A DNA stretch of 64,000 bases from Thaumasiovibrio sp047250365. Its GTDB lineage: Bacteria; Pseudomonadota; Gammaproteobacteria; Enterobacterales; Vibrionaceae. This document shows, one piece after another, positions 26,501-36,324 of this stretch. The position numbers and the translations under genes were made by a program. Position 1 is the first letter of the stretch; each line of letters starts with the position of its first letter. The stretch is taken from assembly GCF_047250365.1 (NCBI RefSeq), contig NZ_JBLBVL010000010.1:1-64000 (forward strand), written 5' to 3'. Below the pieces are notes generated by a model. The model had not been told where the DNA came from and ran no database searches. It saw only the letters and a list, made by a program, of their open reading frames with translations.

Positions 26501-26746
26501 GGTTTAATAAAGATAGATTGCCCAACGAGCGATATCCTTCACATCGTCAAATGCAAGCCAATTTTGTGACGTTCATCCCAGTGGATGTCAACCAAAATAA
26601 TGCCATAAAGTGCAGTTTTTTAGATTGACTTTGCACTAAATAATGCCGTGAATTGAGTCACAATGAGACGCGAATTTCGTTGCCATTCACCCCCCAAATA
26701 GATCACTCTCAAACATCAGAACGGAAAAATCATCAAGGTAAAGTTA

Positions 26747-27646
26747 ATGCTTCGTTGCGGCACATCTCTTCTGTTACTTTTTTGCATCAGTTGGCATGCG
26801 CTGGCATGGAGCAACAACACACTCACGATTGTTAGTTGGAACTTGCAATGGATGTCGCTAAAACAAGACAAAGTGATCAGGGAGCCACGAGACTACCAAA
26901 AATTTTCTCAACTCATCACGGACCTCAACCCTGATATCTTTGCTTTTCAAGAAGTGGATTCAATAGAGGCGATATACAAGATCTTGCCAAATTCGAGTTA
27001 TGATGTCTTGCTATCAGGCCGTGACGCGCCTAATAGCGGCCGCTCCCAGCAATATACAGGCTTTGCAGTACGTAATACCCTCTCTTATACAGTAAAGCCA
27101 GCTTTAACGTCTCTCGCCCCTAATCAGCGCCTACGGTACGGAACGGTCATTACTCTGAGTGGGCGTAGAGGCACGCCATTAACTATCATGAATGTCCACC
27201 TTAAGTCTGGTTGCTTCGAAGAGTTTAACCACAAAATAGAAAATAAGGGAAAGAGAAAAAGCTGTGTGACGTTATCTGAACAGTTTTCCTCACTGAAAGA
27301 GTGGGTTTCTGCCCACAGCGACAGCCAAGGTCACTACATGGTTATTGGCGACTTTAATCACCGATTAGCCACCAGCAAGAGTTATCACCAATGGGCATCT
27401 TTTGATGCCTCTCCCACCCTGGTTACTGGCAAGCTGAACGCCAGTTGTTATGCAAAAAACAGACGCGGTGGCTACAACCGCTACGACGAACTCATCGATC
27501 ATGCTATCACCGACCCTGCACTCGCTGCTGCCATTCAGACAAGGGGCTCTGTCATGCAAATTCAACTGTCGCTCAAAGAGCTAAAACAATTTACATTATC
27601 AGATCACTGTCCAATCATGATAAGAGTGCCTTACGCTGAGTTTTAG
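26747..27646 (+). CDS. Secreted endonuclease/exonuclease/phosphatase-family protein
   Basis: A 299-residue exported protein of the EEP (DNase I-like) superfamily. Signal peptide residues 1-20 (LLLLFCISWHALA). Core motifs: VSWNLQWM, FQEVDS, NVHLKSGC, VIGDFNHR and the C-terminal SDHCPI catalytic Asp-His. Several cysteines suggest disulfides in the periplasm or outside. The substrate may be DNA, phospholipid or another phosphodiester. AAGG precedes the ATG. Divergent from nrdD. Confidence 0.85.
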   Translation: MLRCGTSLLLLFCISWHALAWSNNTLTIVSWNLQWMSLKQDKVIREPRDYQKFSQLITDLNPDIFAFQEVDSIEAIYKILPNSSYDVLLSGRDAPNSGRSQQYTGFAVRNTLSYTVKPALTSLAPNQRLRYGTVITLSGRRGTPLTIMNVHLKSGCFEEFNHKIENKGKRKSCVTLSEQFSSLKEWVSAHSDSQGHYMVIGDFNHRLATSKSYHQWASFDASPTLVTGKLNASCYAKNRRGGYNRYDELIDHAITDPALAAAIQTRGSVMQIQLSLKELKQFTLSDHCPIMIRVPYAEF

Positions 27647-27666
27647 GTCATATTATCGTGTAAATA

Positions 27667-29004
27667 CTATATCGTTCTAAGCGCAAATCTATGCGGTGTT
27701 AACGCTTTTACTACGAGGATCAACAGTAAAACACCAGAAACCGCCAGCCCAATCCCGATACCGGCCCATATCCCCGCCAAACCCCAACTCTGTTTAAGCA
27801 TCCATGCCGCAGGAAGGCCGAATATCCAATAACCAATCGCTGTTAAGCCTGTCGGCGCAAAAACAATCTTCATACCTCGTAGAATATTCAAAGCTAATAG
27901 CTGCCAAGCATCTACAACAAAACAGAGTGCCACCACCACCAAAACAGATACCAACAGCTCCGCCATACCACTACCAGCATGGTCTAATTCGAAGATAGCG
28001 ACGATAATCTCTGGCCACACAATAAACACACCGCTCAACACCAAGCTAAGTAGTGACACCGTAATGAAAGCGCGTTTCGCCAACGCTTGAATCCCATCAA
28101 GATCACGTTCACCAAAAGAGCGCCCTACTAAAATGGCGGTGGCCTGAGAAAAACCAAAATTGATATTGTAGGTAAAGCTAAGACATTGCAGTAATATCTG
28201 ATGCAAAGCGAGCGCTGAAACACTGATCATACCTGCCATTAATGTTCCACCATAGATCAATCCCATTTCTAGCATCGTTGCCAGCGCAATAGGAACGCCT
28301 AGCTTTAAGACTGGCGCAATTAAAGACATTTGATACTCGTGAAAACCGTTAAATGGTGAATAATGGCGATAACGAGGCTTTAAAAATATCCACGTCGCAT
28401 AACCACCTAAAACAACAAAGGCCGCTACCGCTGTGCCAAGCCCTAATCCAGCCAGTCTCAAATCAAGTGTAAAGGCCAAAATATAGCTAATCGGAACGTT
28501 CAATACTACGGTAACGATCGACATTACCATAATCGATCGAACATCGCCTAATGCACTGGTCAGCCCTCGCAGCACCAACAGAAGAAGTGTGGGTAGCATC
28601 GCCCATTTAAGCGTACTAACGTAATCCATAGCAAGTTCTACTATGTCAGCAGGTTGATTCGCTAAAGCTAACATGCTGGGCAAAAAGGGAAAGAGTCCAC
28701 TCAGTAATAGAGTAAACATAAACGACAGTAACACGCCCCCTTTTACTGCACGGCGTATCTGTTCTTCGCCATATTCAACACGGGTTGCTTTTTGCCCATA
28801 AGCAATCGCCATTAAGTTCGCGACACTACCCACGACACTACCCGCTATCACGAAAATAAAAGTATATACCGACGCGCCAAGCCCACCAGCAGCAAGCTCC
28901 TCAATACTTAAACGGGACATAAGCCAAACATCGGTTAGCACCAATAGCTGAGCAACCAACTGAGAAATAATCAGAGGAAATGACAAAGAAAGTAAGGTTT
29001 TCAT
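27667..29004 (-). CDS. MATE family multidrug efflux transporter
   Basis: A 445-residue multi-pass transporter of the NorM/DinF type, twelve helices in two bundles. The start MKTLLSLSFPLIISQLVAQLLVLTDVWLMSRL is characteristic. It exports cationic drugs in exchange for sodium or protons. I use the ATG at 29004; the GTG at 29058 adds a hydrophobic extension lacking support. The ribosome site is poor. Divergent from a LysR regulator with an inverted repeat between them. Confidence 0.9.
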   Translation of the reverse strand: MKTLLSLSFPLIISQLVAQLLVLTDVWLMSRLSIEELAAGGLGASVYTFIFVIAGSVVGSVANLMAIAYGQKATRVEYGEEQIRRAVKGGVLLSFMFTLLLSGLFPFLPSMLALANQPADIVELAMDYVSTLKWAMLPTLLLLVLRGLTSALGDVRSIMVMSIVTVVLNVPISYILAFTLDLRLAGLGLGTAVAAFVVLGGYATWIFLKPRYRHYSPFNGFHEYQMSLIAPVLKLGVPIALATMLEMGLIYGGTLMAGMISVSALALHQILLQCLSFTYNINFGFSQATAILVGRSFGERDLDGIQALAKRAFITVSLLSLVLSGVFIVWPEIIVAIFELDHAGSGMAELLVSVLVVVALCFVVDAWQLLALNILRGMKIVFAPTGLTAIGYWIFGLPAAWMLKQSWGLAGIWAGIGIGLAVSGVLLLILVVKALTPHRFALRTI

Positions 29005-29041
29005 AAACGAGACATCAAAATTAACCTGTATTAGCAGTAAA

Positions 29042-29065
29042 AATACGAGATATCTCACTCGTATT
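29042..29065. promoter_or_regulatory. Inverted repeat between MATE and LysR genes
   Basis: AATACGAG (29042-29049) and CTCGTATT (29058-29065) with an eight-base centre; contains the palindrome GAGATATCTC. Likely LysR operator controlling the divergent pair. Confidence 0.5.
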
Positions 29066-29116
29066 CAATTGACTAATATGTCACGATGACATTCCTTAAA
29101 CTCATGCGATAAAACA

Positions 29117-30058
29117 ATGGCCCCTTATACTCTACTTCCTCATTCTCATAACGGGCTAAAAGTCTTTGAAGCTGTTGGCCGTCACCTCAGTTTTACACGG
29201 GCAGCAAACGAACTCAACATTACCCAAAGTGCTGTTAGTCGTCAGGTGAAACAACTGGAAGAACAACTAAATATTACTTTAATTACAAGAAATTATCGTA
29301 GCATTACGTTAACCACGCAAGGGCTACAATTACTTGAAGTATTATCTACGTCCTATCATGCGATAGAGCACACTATTTCCCTTTGGCATCAACAACCACA
29401 ATCCCTTACGATCCGAGCTGCTACCACTTTTGCTACACGTAACCTCATCCCAAAGTTGCATGAGTTAAATGCGTTATTCCCACAGCATGAAATCATTATT
29501 ATCCCTATTATGGATGAGGAGCTATCTTCTCCCCCCCGCGATGACTATGACTTATTGATCTTCAATACGCGGTCAGCACACAAATATCGCAACCAAGCAA
29601 ATGTTACTCCGTTACGCTCCGAGTTTATGGCACCCGTTTATTCAGCCAATCTACAACTTACCGATCACACGCTCGCTACCATTCACTCATTACATCGCAT
29701 CCATGCCACGCTCGACCACCAAGATTGGAAAAGTTGGATAAACCATCATCGCGACATAACAGCGCACCCTTGCCAGCAAACCACGTTTTCAACGTTAGAT
29801 ATGGCACTAAACGCGAGCTTGGCAGGACTCGGCGTCACCGTCACTGACTTACTGCTGGTACTTACCGAGCTCGAACAAGGCTTCTTACTCTGCCCTAATG
29901 GCGTTGCTATTCAACACAGTCAATGGCAATACATGGCTCATACGCCGCACAATAATGCTGCAGTAAAACGCCTGTTGGAGTGGGTAATCCAACAAATCCA
30001 CCTTGATAGCCAACGGCTACATCACCTTGCTAACCAGAATAATTGGCAATTGTTGTAA
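29117..30058 (+). CDS. LysR family regulator (GcvA-like)
   Basis: A 313-residue regulator with the N-terminal winged helix (LKVFEAVGRHLSFTRAANELNITQSAVSRQVKQLEEQLNITL) and a substrate-binding domain. The N-terminal pattern HNGLKVFEAVGRHLSFTRAA is that of the GcvA/AmpR-like group. Divergent from the MATE pump gene, so it is a candidate controller of it. Effector unknown. Confidence 0.88.
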   Translation: MAPYTLLPHSHNGLKVFEAVGRHLSFTRAANELNITQSAVSRQVKQLEEQLNITLITRNYRSITLTTQGLQLLEVLSTSYHAIEHTISLWHQQPQSLTIRAATTFATRNLIPKLHELNALFPQHEIIIIPIMDEELSSPPRDDYDLLIFNTRSAHKYRNQANVTPLRSEFMAPVYSANLQLTDHTLATIHSLHRIHATLDHQDWKSWINHHRDITAHPCQQTTFSTLDMALNASLAGLGVTVTDLLLVLTELEQGFLLCPNGVAIQHSQWQYMAHTPHNNAAVKRLLEWVIQQIHLDSQRLHHLANQNNWQLL

Positions 30059-30081
30059 TAAATCGTTAGCTGTTAATGGAA

Positions 30082-30099
30082 ATGTCATATTAGCGTCAT
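30082..30099 (+). promoter_or_regulatory. Candidate Pho box
   Basis: ATGTCAT-ATTA-GCGTCAT, two 7-bp repeats separated by 4 bp as in the PhoB site (CTGTCAT n4 CTGTCAT). A possible -10 (GAAAAT, 30111-30116) begins 11 bp downstream. Confidence 0.55.
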
Positions 30100-30138
30100 A
30101 CAATTTCTCTGAAAATTGTCATGGAGTTTCAAAATATT

Positions 30139-30972
30139 ATGTTTAAAAAAACAGCCGCCTTGTTCTATTTAACAATGGCGCTTAGCTTTAATCTCGCGGC
30201 CGCCCCTAAAACCGTATCAATATCCGGCTCTACTTCTGTTAGCCGAATTATGGACGCCCTTGCTGAAACCTTTAATAAGCGACAAAGTGACATCTTTATT
30301 GCCGTACACGGTACAGGTTCATCAGCAGGGATCACTGCGGTTAAAAATGGTGCCACTGAGCTTGGCATGAGTTCGCGCTTTTTGAAGGATGAAGAAGCAT
30401 CGCCGAACCTTAAACTCGTCGAAATCGCGCATGATGCTATTGCAATGGTCGTTCACCCTTCGAACCCGATCAATAATCTGACAGCAGAGCACGCAAATGC
30501 GATATACAAACGTCAGATCACTGATTGGTCCGAGCTGGGAGATGAACCTAGCTCAGCTATCGCCGCTGTTAGTCGAGAAAATGCATCAGGCACACGCTTT
30601 TCGTTCGAAAGCAACCTTGATTTACTGCAAGTCATCAATGGCATCACTGTGTCAGGTATTAATAACGAAGTATTGATTGCCAACTCTAATAGTATGGTGA
30701 AAACGATCGTCAACCATAACCCTCATGCTATTGGTTATATCTCATTGGGTAGCGTCGACAATTCAATAAAGGCGGTAAGCTTTAACGGTATAGCACCAAC
30801 CTTAGCGCATATTCATGACAATAAATATAACCTAACTCGCCCTTTTCTTATCATGTACAAAGATGGCGAATTGAGCACGGAAGCGCGGCAATTTATTCAA
30901 TTTATTTTATCAGAAGATGGCCAAGATATCGTCGAAGCATTCGGTTACTTACCAATAAAGCAACCCTCCTAG
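30139..30972 (+). CDS. PstS-like phosphate-binding protein
   Basis: A 277-residue periplasmic binding protein of the phosphate ABC (PstS) family. Signal peptide MFKKTAALFYLTMALSFNLAAA, then SISGSTSVSRIMDALAE, VHGTGSSAGITAVKNGATELGMSSR and SRENASGTRFSFES, the phosphate-contact regions. No pstCAB transporter genes follow, so it is an orphan or works with a transporter elsewhere. I use the ATG at 30139 because the signal peptide begins there; an ATG at 30121 would add six residues. A Pho box lies upstream. Confidence 0.85.
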   Translation: MFKKTAALFYLTMALSFNLAAAPKTVSISGSTSVSRIMDALAETFNKRQSDIFIAVHGTGSSAGITAVKNGATELGMSSRFLKDEEASPNLKLVEIAHDAIAMVVHPSNPINNLTAEHANAIYKRQITDWSELGDEPSSAIAAVSRENASGTRFSFESNLDLLQVINGITVSGINNEVLIANSNSMVKTIVNHNPHAIGYISLGSVDNSIKAVSFNGIAPTLAHIHDNKYNLTRPFLIMYKDGELSTEARQFIQFILSEDGQDIVEAFGYLPIKQPS

Positions 30973-30981
30973 TAAATAATA

Positions 30982-31006
30982 AAAAGGGCGCTAATCACGC
31001 CCTTTT
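30982..31006. terminator. Bidirectional terminator
   Basis: AAAAAGGGCG and CGCCCTTTT with loop CTAATCA, between the converging PstS-like gene and sseA. Confidence 0.85.
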
Positions 31007-31020
31007 ATATACTATGTTGA

Positions 31021-31881
31021 CTATTTTGGGAATGATACAGGAAAACGAGGGTCACCTCCCCATTGCACCCACGAGCCATCAAACACTGATAGCTGTCGAT
31101 AACCCGCAATATACGCGCCGAGTGCCAAAATACATGCGGTAACCCCAGAGCCACAAGTAAAGATTAACCTCTCTTCACGGTCTGCCACCGCTTTAAAACG
31201 TAACGCCAATTTGTCTTCTGAAAGAAAATGCCCATCTTTAACCAATTGAACAAAAGGCAAGTTCTTAGAATATGGAATATGACCACGTCTCACACCACGG
31301 CGTGGCTCTGGGGCGCGTCCATAAAAGCGCTCCGATGAGCGTGCATCCAAAATTACGGTATGAGGATTCTCTTTTGTTCGATTGAGCTCTTCAGCATCAA
31401 TAATCCACGTTGCTTGCAATTGTGCTTGATAGATACACGATGAAACGATGTTACCCTCGACACCATGCGCGGTTTCACCACCAGCATCAATCCATGCGGG
31501 TAAACCGCCATCAAGTACGGCAACATCTCGATGCCCCATCGCCTTAAACATCCACCACACTCTCGGTGCAGAAAATAGACCTTGTCCATCGTAGATTACA
31601 ATTCGTTTTGAGTTGCATATCCCCATATCACCAACTTGCTGGCTGAACTGCTCTACTGTTGGCATCATATGCGGTAACGAAGAAGTTGCGTCCATTATTG
31701 TGGCATCAAAATCGAAGTAGCGTGCTCCGGGTATATGCGCTTTTTCAAACTGCGCTTTCCCCTCTAACTCACTACCTGGCAAATACCAAGTAGCATCTAA
31801 AATAACCAAGTTTGGATCACAAATATTCGTTGCTAACCACTCAACGCTAACTAATGGAGAAAATACTTCAACTTCAGGCAT
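31021..31881 (-). CDS. sseA: 3-Mercaptopyruvate sulfurtransferase SseA
   Basis: Two-domain rhodanese that transfers sulfur from 3-mercaptopyruvate to an acceptor. 286 residues; the active-site loop CGSGVTAC has catalytic Cys243 and the Gly-Ser-Gly-Val-Thr pattern specific for mercaptopyruvate rather than thiosulfate. GGAAG precedes the ATG at 31881. Monocistronic. Confidence 0.93.
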   Translation of the reverse strand: MPEVEVFSPLVSVEWLATNICDPNLVILDATWYLPGSELEGKAQFEKAHIPGARYFDFDATIMDATSSLPHMMPTVEQFSQQVGDMGICNSKRIVIYDGQGLFSAPRVWWMFKAMGHRDVAVLDGGLPAWIDAGGETAHGVEGNIVSSCIYQAQLQATWIIDAEELNRTKENPHTVILDARSSERFYGRAPEPRRGVRRGHIPYSKNLPFVQLVKDGHFLSEDKLALRFKAVADREERLIFTCGSGVTACILALGAYIAGYRQLSVFDGSWVQWGGDPRFPVSFPK

Positions 31882-32072
31882 GTCACTTCCTTTTGACAAC
31901 TCAAATCTAGATAGACTATCCCTTCTCAGCTGGAATAGTCATTCTTTCTAAAACTATTGAGATAAAACATACTCTCAAAAGCAAATTAGTTATAACATAC
32001 TAAAAAATATAGAAAAGTGCATCTTTCATGTTTAATGCATTTAAAATGCTCGATGTTGCTCAAGGAATGCCC

Positions 32073-33059
32073 ATGAATATCAACCGACCCTTACTCGCCG
32101 TAGCCCTGCTATTTAGTACTACCGTATCTGCGTCTAATATGGGTAGCATCGCTTTCATCCATGATAACGATGGAATCGCCGGAACTGATCGCCATTACTC
32201 TGCTGGCATGTTCTTCGAGTTTTATTCCGCGTCTAGTCGCTATCTTGCTATAGATGCTCCCCCCCTCATCCAATACCCAGCAAAGTGGCTATTGAACGAA
32301 GGGTATCAGCAAGGCTGGTCATTTCGTCTTTCTCAGAGTATATGGACGCCTTCCGATATTGAACTCGAGCAACCTCAACCGAATGAGCGCCCTTATGCTG
32401 GCACCCTACTTCTCGGTGGTCAAATTTATCAGTACACGAACAACTTTAGCGAAAAATTCCAACTTGAAGCAGGGGTTGTTGGACCAGCAGCACTCACCAA
32501 GTATGGCCAACGTTGGCTCCACGACTTAATTGGTTCAGACAGCCCTAATGGCTGGGATTATCAAGTTAACAATCGCGGCCTATTCCAGTTGGGTTATGAA
32601 CGCCAACATGCCTTACAAACTCACTCATACCTGAATGGTCTCGACAGTGAGTTTAGTCTCCAAGGGCGAGCGCAAATGGGTAATTTTCGCTCTGAAATAG
32701 CCAGCGGTGGCGTGTGGCGACTAGGTTCGCCTCTGGGGCAATCGTTTGGAGCCGTAAGTTTTGTACCTGGACGTCATGTCGAATCGGGTTTATTTGCCAC
32801 TAGCCGACAAGGCTGGTTTATCTATAGCGGTATAGAGATGCGCTACCGCCTCTATGACGTCACCTTGAGTAGCGATCGACCAGAGCCTATCTACCCCGTG
32901 ACTCTTCAGCGTCCACAAGCCAGCATGATAACAGGAGCTACGTATTATCAACCGAGGTGGGGTGCAAGCTTGTCGTTTATTACAACAACCAAAACTTTTA
33001 GCGAAGATAGGCATACGTTTTCTCACTATGGTTCACTAAATATGTTTTGGCGTGTCTAA
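32073..33059 (+). CDS. lpxR: LpxR-like lipid A 3'-O-deacylase
   Basis: A 328-residue outer-membrane beta-barrel of the LpxR/DUF2219 family, which removes the 3' acyl chain of lipid A in a calcium-dependent way and lowers TLR4 stimulation. A signal peptide is followed by the family signature FIHDNDGIAGTDRHYSAGMFFEF containing the conserved Asn, Asp and Thr-Asp residues, and repeated amphipathic strands to a terminal Trp-Arg-Val. Start at the ATG at 32073 with AAGGA; the ATG at 32028 would add a non-signal extension. Monocistronic. Confidence 0.85.
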   Translation: MNINRPLLAVALLFSTTVSASNMGSIAFIHDNDGIAGTDRHYSAGMFFEFYSASSRYLAIDAPPLIQYPAKWLLNEGYQQGWSFRLSQSIWTPSDIELEQPQPNERPYAGTLLLGGQIYQYTNNFSEKFQLEAGVVGPAALTKYGQRWLHDLIGSDSPNGWDYQVNNRGLFQLGYERQHALQTHSYLNGLDSEFSLQGRAQMGNFRSEIASGGVWRLGSPLGQSFGAVSFVPGRHVESGLFATSRQGWFIYSGIEMRYRLYDVTLSSDRPEPIYPVTLQRPQASMITGATYYQPRWGASLSFITTTKTFSEDRHTFSHYGSLNMFWRV

Positions 33060-33126
33060 CCTTTGCCTTAGCCCATACATATGCGCTCACAGAAAAAGTA
33101 CGGCATACCGCGCACTACTAATACAA

Positions 33127-33152
33127 AAAAGGAGGCTTAAGCCTCCTTTCTC
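33127..33152. terminator. Terminator of the second RND operon
   Basis: AAAGGAGGC-TTAA-GCCTCCTTT, a perfect stem; on the minus strand it is followed by TTTTTTG. It also lies after lpxR on the other strand. Confidence 0.85.
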
Positions 33153-33165
33153 ACCTCAATTAGAA

Positions 33166-36100
33166 TCAATCATCCTCTAACTCAACCAGTTTGGTTGAGC
33201 CACCATGATACTTCTCTCGACGTCGCTGTACAAAAGCAAAGAAGCCAGGAATTAACATGGTTCCCGCCAATAGTACAAACAGTAAGCCGCCGGTCAATGA
33301 GATGCCCAATGAATTCTGGCTCGCACTACCCGCTCCAGAGGCAAAAATTAGCGGCACGATACCAAAAATAAACGACCACGAGGTCATGTTTACCGCTCGA
33401 AAACGTAATTTGCCGCCTCGAACTGCAGCCTCATCAATCGAGTACTCAGCCTCTTCCCGTTCATTCTTCGCAAACTCAACAATAAGAATGGCGTTCTTAG
33501 CTGCGATAGCAATCAGTATTACCAACCCTATCTGCGCGTACAGGTTCAACTCCGTACCCGTTAATTGCATCGCAACAAATGACCCCAATGTAGCCAACGG
33601 AACAACCAGAATAATTGCCAATGGAATGGTCCAACTCTCGTACTGCGCCACTAAGAACAAGTAAATAAATACCAGTGCCAAGGCAAACGCAATAATTGCC
33701 TGATTACCAGCCAATTTCTCTTGATAAGCCAGACCCGTCCACTCATATTGATAGCCATTTGGAAGTAGCTCTGCTGCCACGCGTTCCATCGCGGCAATCG
33801 CATCTCCTGATGAATAACCCGGCGCAGCTGTGCCGTTAATCACTACAGAGCGGAACATGTTGTAACGCCAAGCCACATCAGGTTCAAACACTTCTTGTAC
33901 TGCCACCATAGTGCTTAGAGGGATCATATCCCCTGTACTTGCGCTGCGTACATGGAAGCGTTGCAAATCGTCAATACTTCCTCTTGCCCAGTCTTCTGCT
34001 TGCATCGTGACCCTAAAGCTCTTACCGAATAGGGTAAAGTCGTTAATGTATTGCCCGCCGAGGTTACTTGACAGTGTCGCGAAGACATCGGTTAGAGGTA
34101 CTCCTAACTGCTTGGCCTTAACACGATCAATATCAAGGTAGTAATGCGGCACGTTCGCTCTAAAAGTAGTGAACGCAGCCACGATCTCTGGTTGTGCGGA
34201 AGCCGCCGCGATCAGTTCGTTTGATAGTGCAGCCATGTCACTACGTGAACGGCCTTGCGTATCTTGGAGCACGAACTCGAAACCAGATGTCGCCCCCATG
34301 CCCGGTACAGCAGGAGGGCCAATGGCAAACACTGAAGCTTCGAGTAGTGTTGTGGCCGCTGCTATGTTGATCCGCTGGGCAATAGCGTTCGCACTGTGGT
34401 CACCGTCTAACCCTAATCGCGTATCCCAATCTTTTAATTTAATAAACAGTGATGCCCCATTCGATTGTGCAGCTCCCGTCAAAAACGCAAAGCCATTTGC
34501 GATCGTCATGTTTTCGACGCCAGGCTCTGAATTAATGATCTTCTCGAGTTTTTCTGTCACCTCTATCGTACGTGTTAGCGTAGACGAATCAGGTAACTGC
34601 ACGTTTACCGCCAAAATCCCCTTATCTTCCTGAGGAACAAAACCAGAAGACGTATTCTTAGCCAGCCAAGACACAGACACAACGGCAATGGCAAACACTG
34701 TAAGCAACACGGCGGTTTTTCTTACTAAGAAGCCCGCTAGCTTACCGTAGCGATCCGTCACTTTATCAAGGCCGCGGTTAAATACTTTAAACCAGCCAGC
34801 ATCCGTCGCCCCACGCTTTAACACGAGTGAACACAATGCAGGAGACAGCGTCAGTGCGTTTATCGAAGAGAGACAAACGGAAATACAGATCGTCAACGCA
34901 AACTGCCGATACATGATACCGGTAATACCCGGCAACAATGAAACGGGAATAAATACCGCCAACAACACCAGTGTGGAAGTAATGATTGGCCCTGTTACCT
35001 CTTTCATTGCCCGCAAAGTTGCTTGAGCCGGGGTCACCGTGGGATCTTTATGCATAATGGTATCGACGTTTTCAATCACCAATATTGCATCATCTACCAC
35101 GATACCAATCGCCAAAATAAGACCAAAAAGCGTAATGGTATTGATAGTAAACCCAGTAATGCTCATGAACGCAAAGGTACCAATCAGCGAAACTGGAATG
35201 GCAATAACCGGAATTAGCGTTGAGCGTACATTACCTAAAAACAGGTATGTCACTGCAATGACCAAAAAGATGGCTTGGCCTAACGTAATTAGAACCCCTT
35301 TAATCGACTCGCTAACAAACGTTGTCGTGTCGTAACTGGTTTCGTAATTCATCCCTGCTGGCATCTGAGTCTTTAATTCCGCAAGACGTTCCATCACCAA
35401 GCGTCCAGACTCTAATGCGTTCGCATCGGATTGCAGCGTTAAGATCAATATGCTGGCTGGAGAGCTATTAAAAATACCGTTAGCCGTGTAAAAACGTTTA
35501 CCGAGTTCAACCCGAGCGACATCTTTTACTTGTATCATCGAGCCATCATTATTTGCTCTAATAACAATATTCTCGAACTCTTCAACAGTTTCTAATCGCC
35601 CTTTAGTAACAAGATTGAACTGAACATCACGTACATCTCGCGATGGAGCGGCTCCAACGGTGCCAGTTGCAACCTGAACATTCTGCTCTTGCAACGCATT
35701 GCTCACATCTGTGGTTGTTAATCCGAGCTGTGCTAGCTTATCGGGATCAACCCAAATTCGCATTGCAAACTCACCACCACCAACAACCGATACGTCACTA
35801 ATGCCTTTAATGCGAGAGAGGCTATCCGTCACATTAATATTTAAATAGTTATTTAAATATTGCTCGTCGTATACGCCATTTTCATCATATACGTTCAATA
35901 CCATGAGAATATCCGGTGATTGCTTTTTCACCGTGACACCAATATTACGCACATCTTGAGGCAATTTAGCTGTCACCGATTGAACTCGGTTTTGCACGTT
36001 GACTTGCGCCTGATCTGGGTCAGTACCAATATCGAAGGTGACGCTCAAACTATAAGAGCCGTCATTGGCACTTTTCGAAGACATATACAGCATGTTTTCG

Positions 36101-36318
36101 ACACCATTAATGGCAGATTCAAGAGGCTCTGCGACTGCTTCTTCGACTGTTTCTGCGCTCGCACCAGAATAGAACGCAGATACGCTAACTGATGGTGGAC
36201 TAACTTGCGGATACTCTGTTACAGGTAGGCTTAAAAAACTGATAATACCTGCTAGAGAGATAACGATAGAGATGACTAGCGCAAATTTGGGACGCTGAAT
36301 AAAGAACCGACTTATCAT
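33166..36318 (-). CDS. RND multidrug efflux pump (HAE1 type)
   Basis: A 1050-residue hydrophobe/amphiphile RND pump like AcrB/VexB. MISRFFIQRPKFALVISIVISLAGIISFLSLPVTEYPQV is the classical start. TM4 reads AIGIVVDDAILVIENV with both proton-relay aspartates, and TM10 has IAAKNAILIVEF with the relay lysine. Periplasmic loop domains are complete. It is downstream of its adaptor with a six-base gap, transcribed as one unit. Substrates would include drugs and bile salts by analogy. Confidence 0.96.
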   Translation of the reverse strand: MISRFFIQRPKFALVISIVISLAGIISFLSLPVTEYPQVSPPSVSVSAFYSGASAETVEEAVAEPLESAINGVENMLYMSSKSANDGSYSLSVTFDIGTDPDQAQVNVQNRVQSVTAKLPQDVRNIGVTVKKQSPDILMVLNVYDENGVYDEQYLNNYLNINVTDSLSRIKGISDVSVVGGGEFAMRIWVDPDKLAQLGLTTTDVSNALQEQNVQVATGTVGAAPSRDVRDVQFNLVTKGRLETVEEFENIVIRANNDGSMIQVKDVARVELGKRFYTANGIFNSSPASILILTLQSDANALESGRLVMERLAELKTQMPAGMNYETSYDTTTFVSESIKGVLITLGQAIFLVIAVTYLFLGNVRSTLIPVIAIPVSLIGTFAFMSITGFTINTITLFGLILAIGIVVDDAILVIENVDTIMHKDPTVTPAQATLRAMKEVTGPIITSTLVLLAVFIPVSLLPGITGIMYRQFALTICISVCLSSINALTLSPALCSLVLKRGATDAGWFKVFNRGLDKVTDRYGKLAGFLVRKTAVLLTVFAIAVVSVSWLAKNTSSGFVPQEDKGILAVNVQLPDSSTLTRTIEVTEKLEKIINSEPGVENMTIANGFAFLTGAAQSNGASLFIKLKDWDTRLGLDGDHSANAIAQRINIAAATTLLEASVFAIGPPAVPGMGATSGFEFVLQDTQGRSRSDMAALSNELIAAASAQPEIVAAFTTFRANVPHYYLDIDRVKAKQLGVPLTDVFATLSSNLGGQYINDFTLFGKSFRVTMQAEDWARGSIDDLQRFHVRSASTGDMIPLSTMVAVQEVFEPDVAWRYNMFRSVVINGTAAPGYSSGDAIAAMERVAAELLPNGYQYEWTGLAYQEKLAGNQAIIAFALALVFIYLFLVAQYESWTIPLAIILVVPLATLGSFVAMQLTGTELNLYAQIGLVILIAIAAKNAILIVEFAKNEREEAEYSIDEAAVRGGKLRFRAVNMTSWSFIFGIVPLIFASGAGSASQNSLGISLTGGLLFVLLAGTMLIPGFFAFVQRRREKYHGGSTKLVELEDD

Positions 36319-36324
36319 AATAGA

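Noticed and set aside
34169..34633. Antisense open frame of 154 codons inside the RND pump gene
   Set aside because: Shadow of the conserved pump sequence; alanine/serine-rich composition typical of antisense frames.
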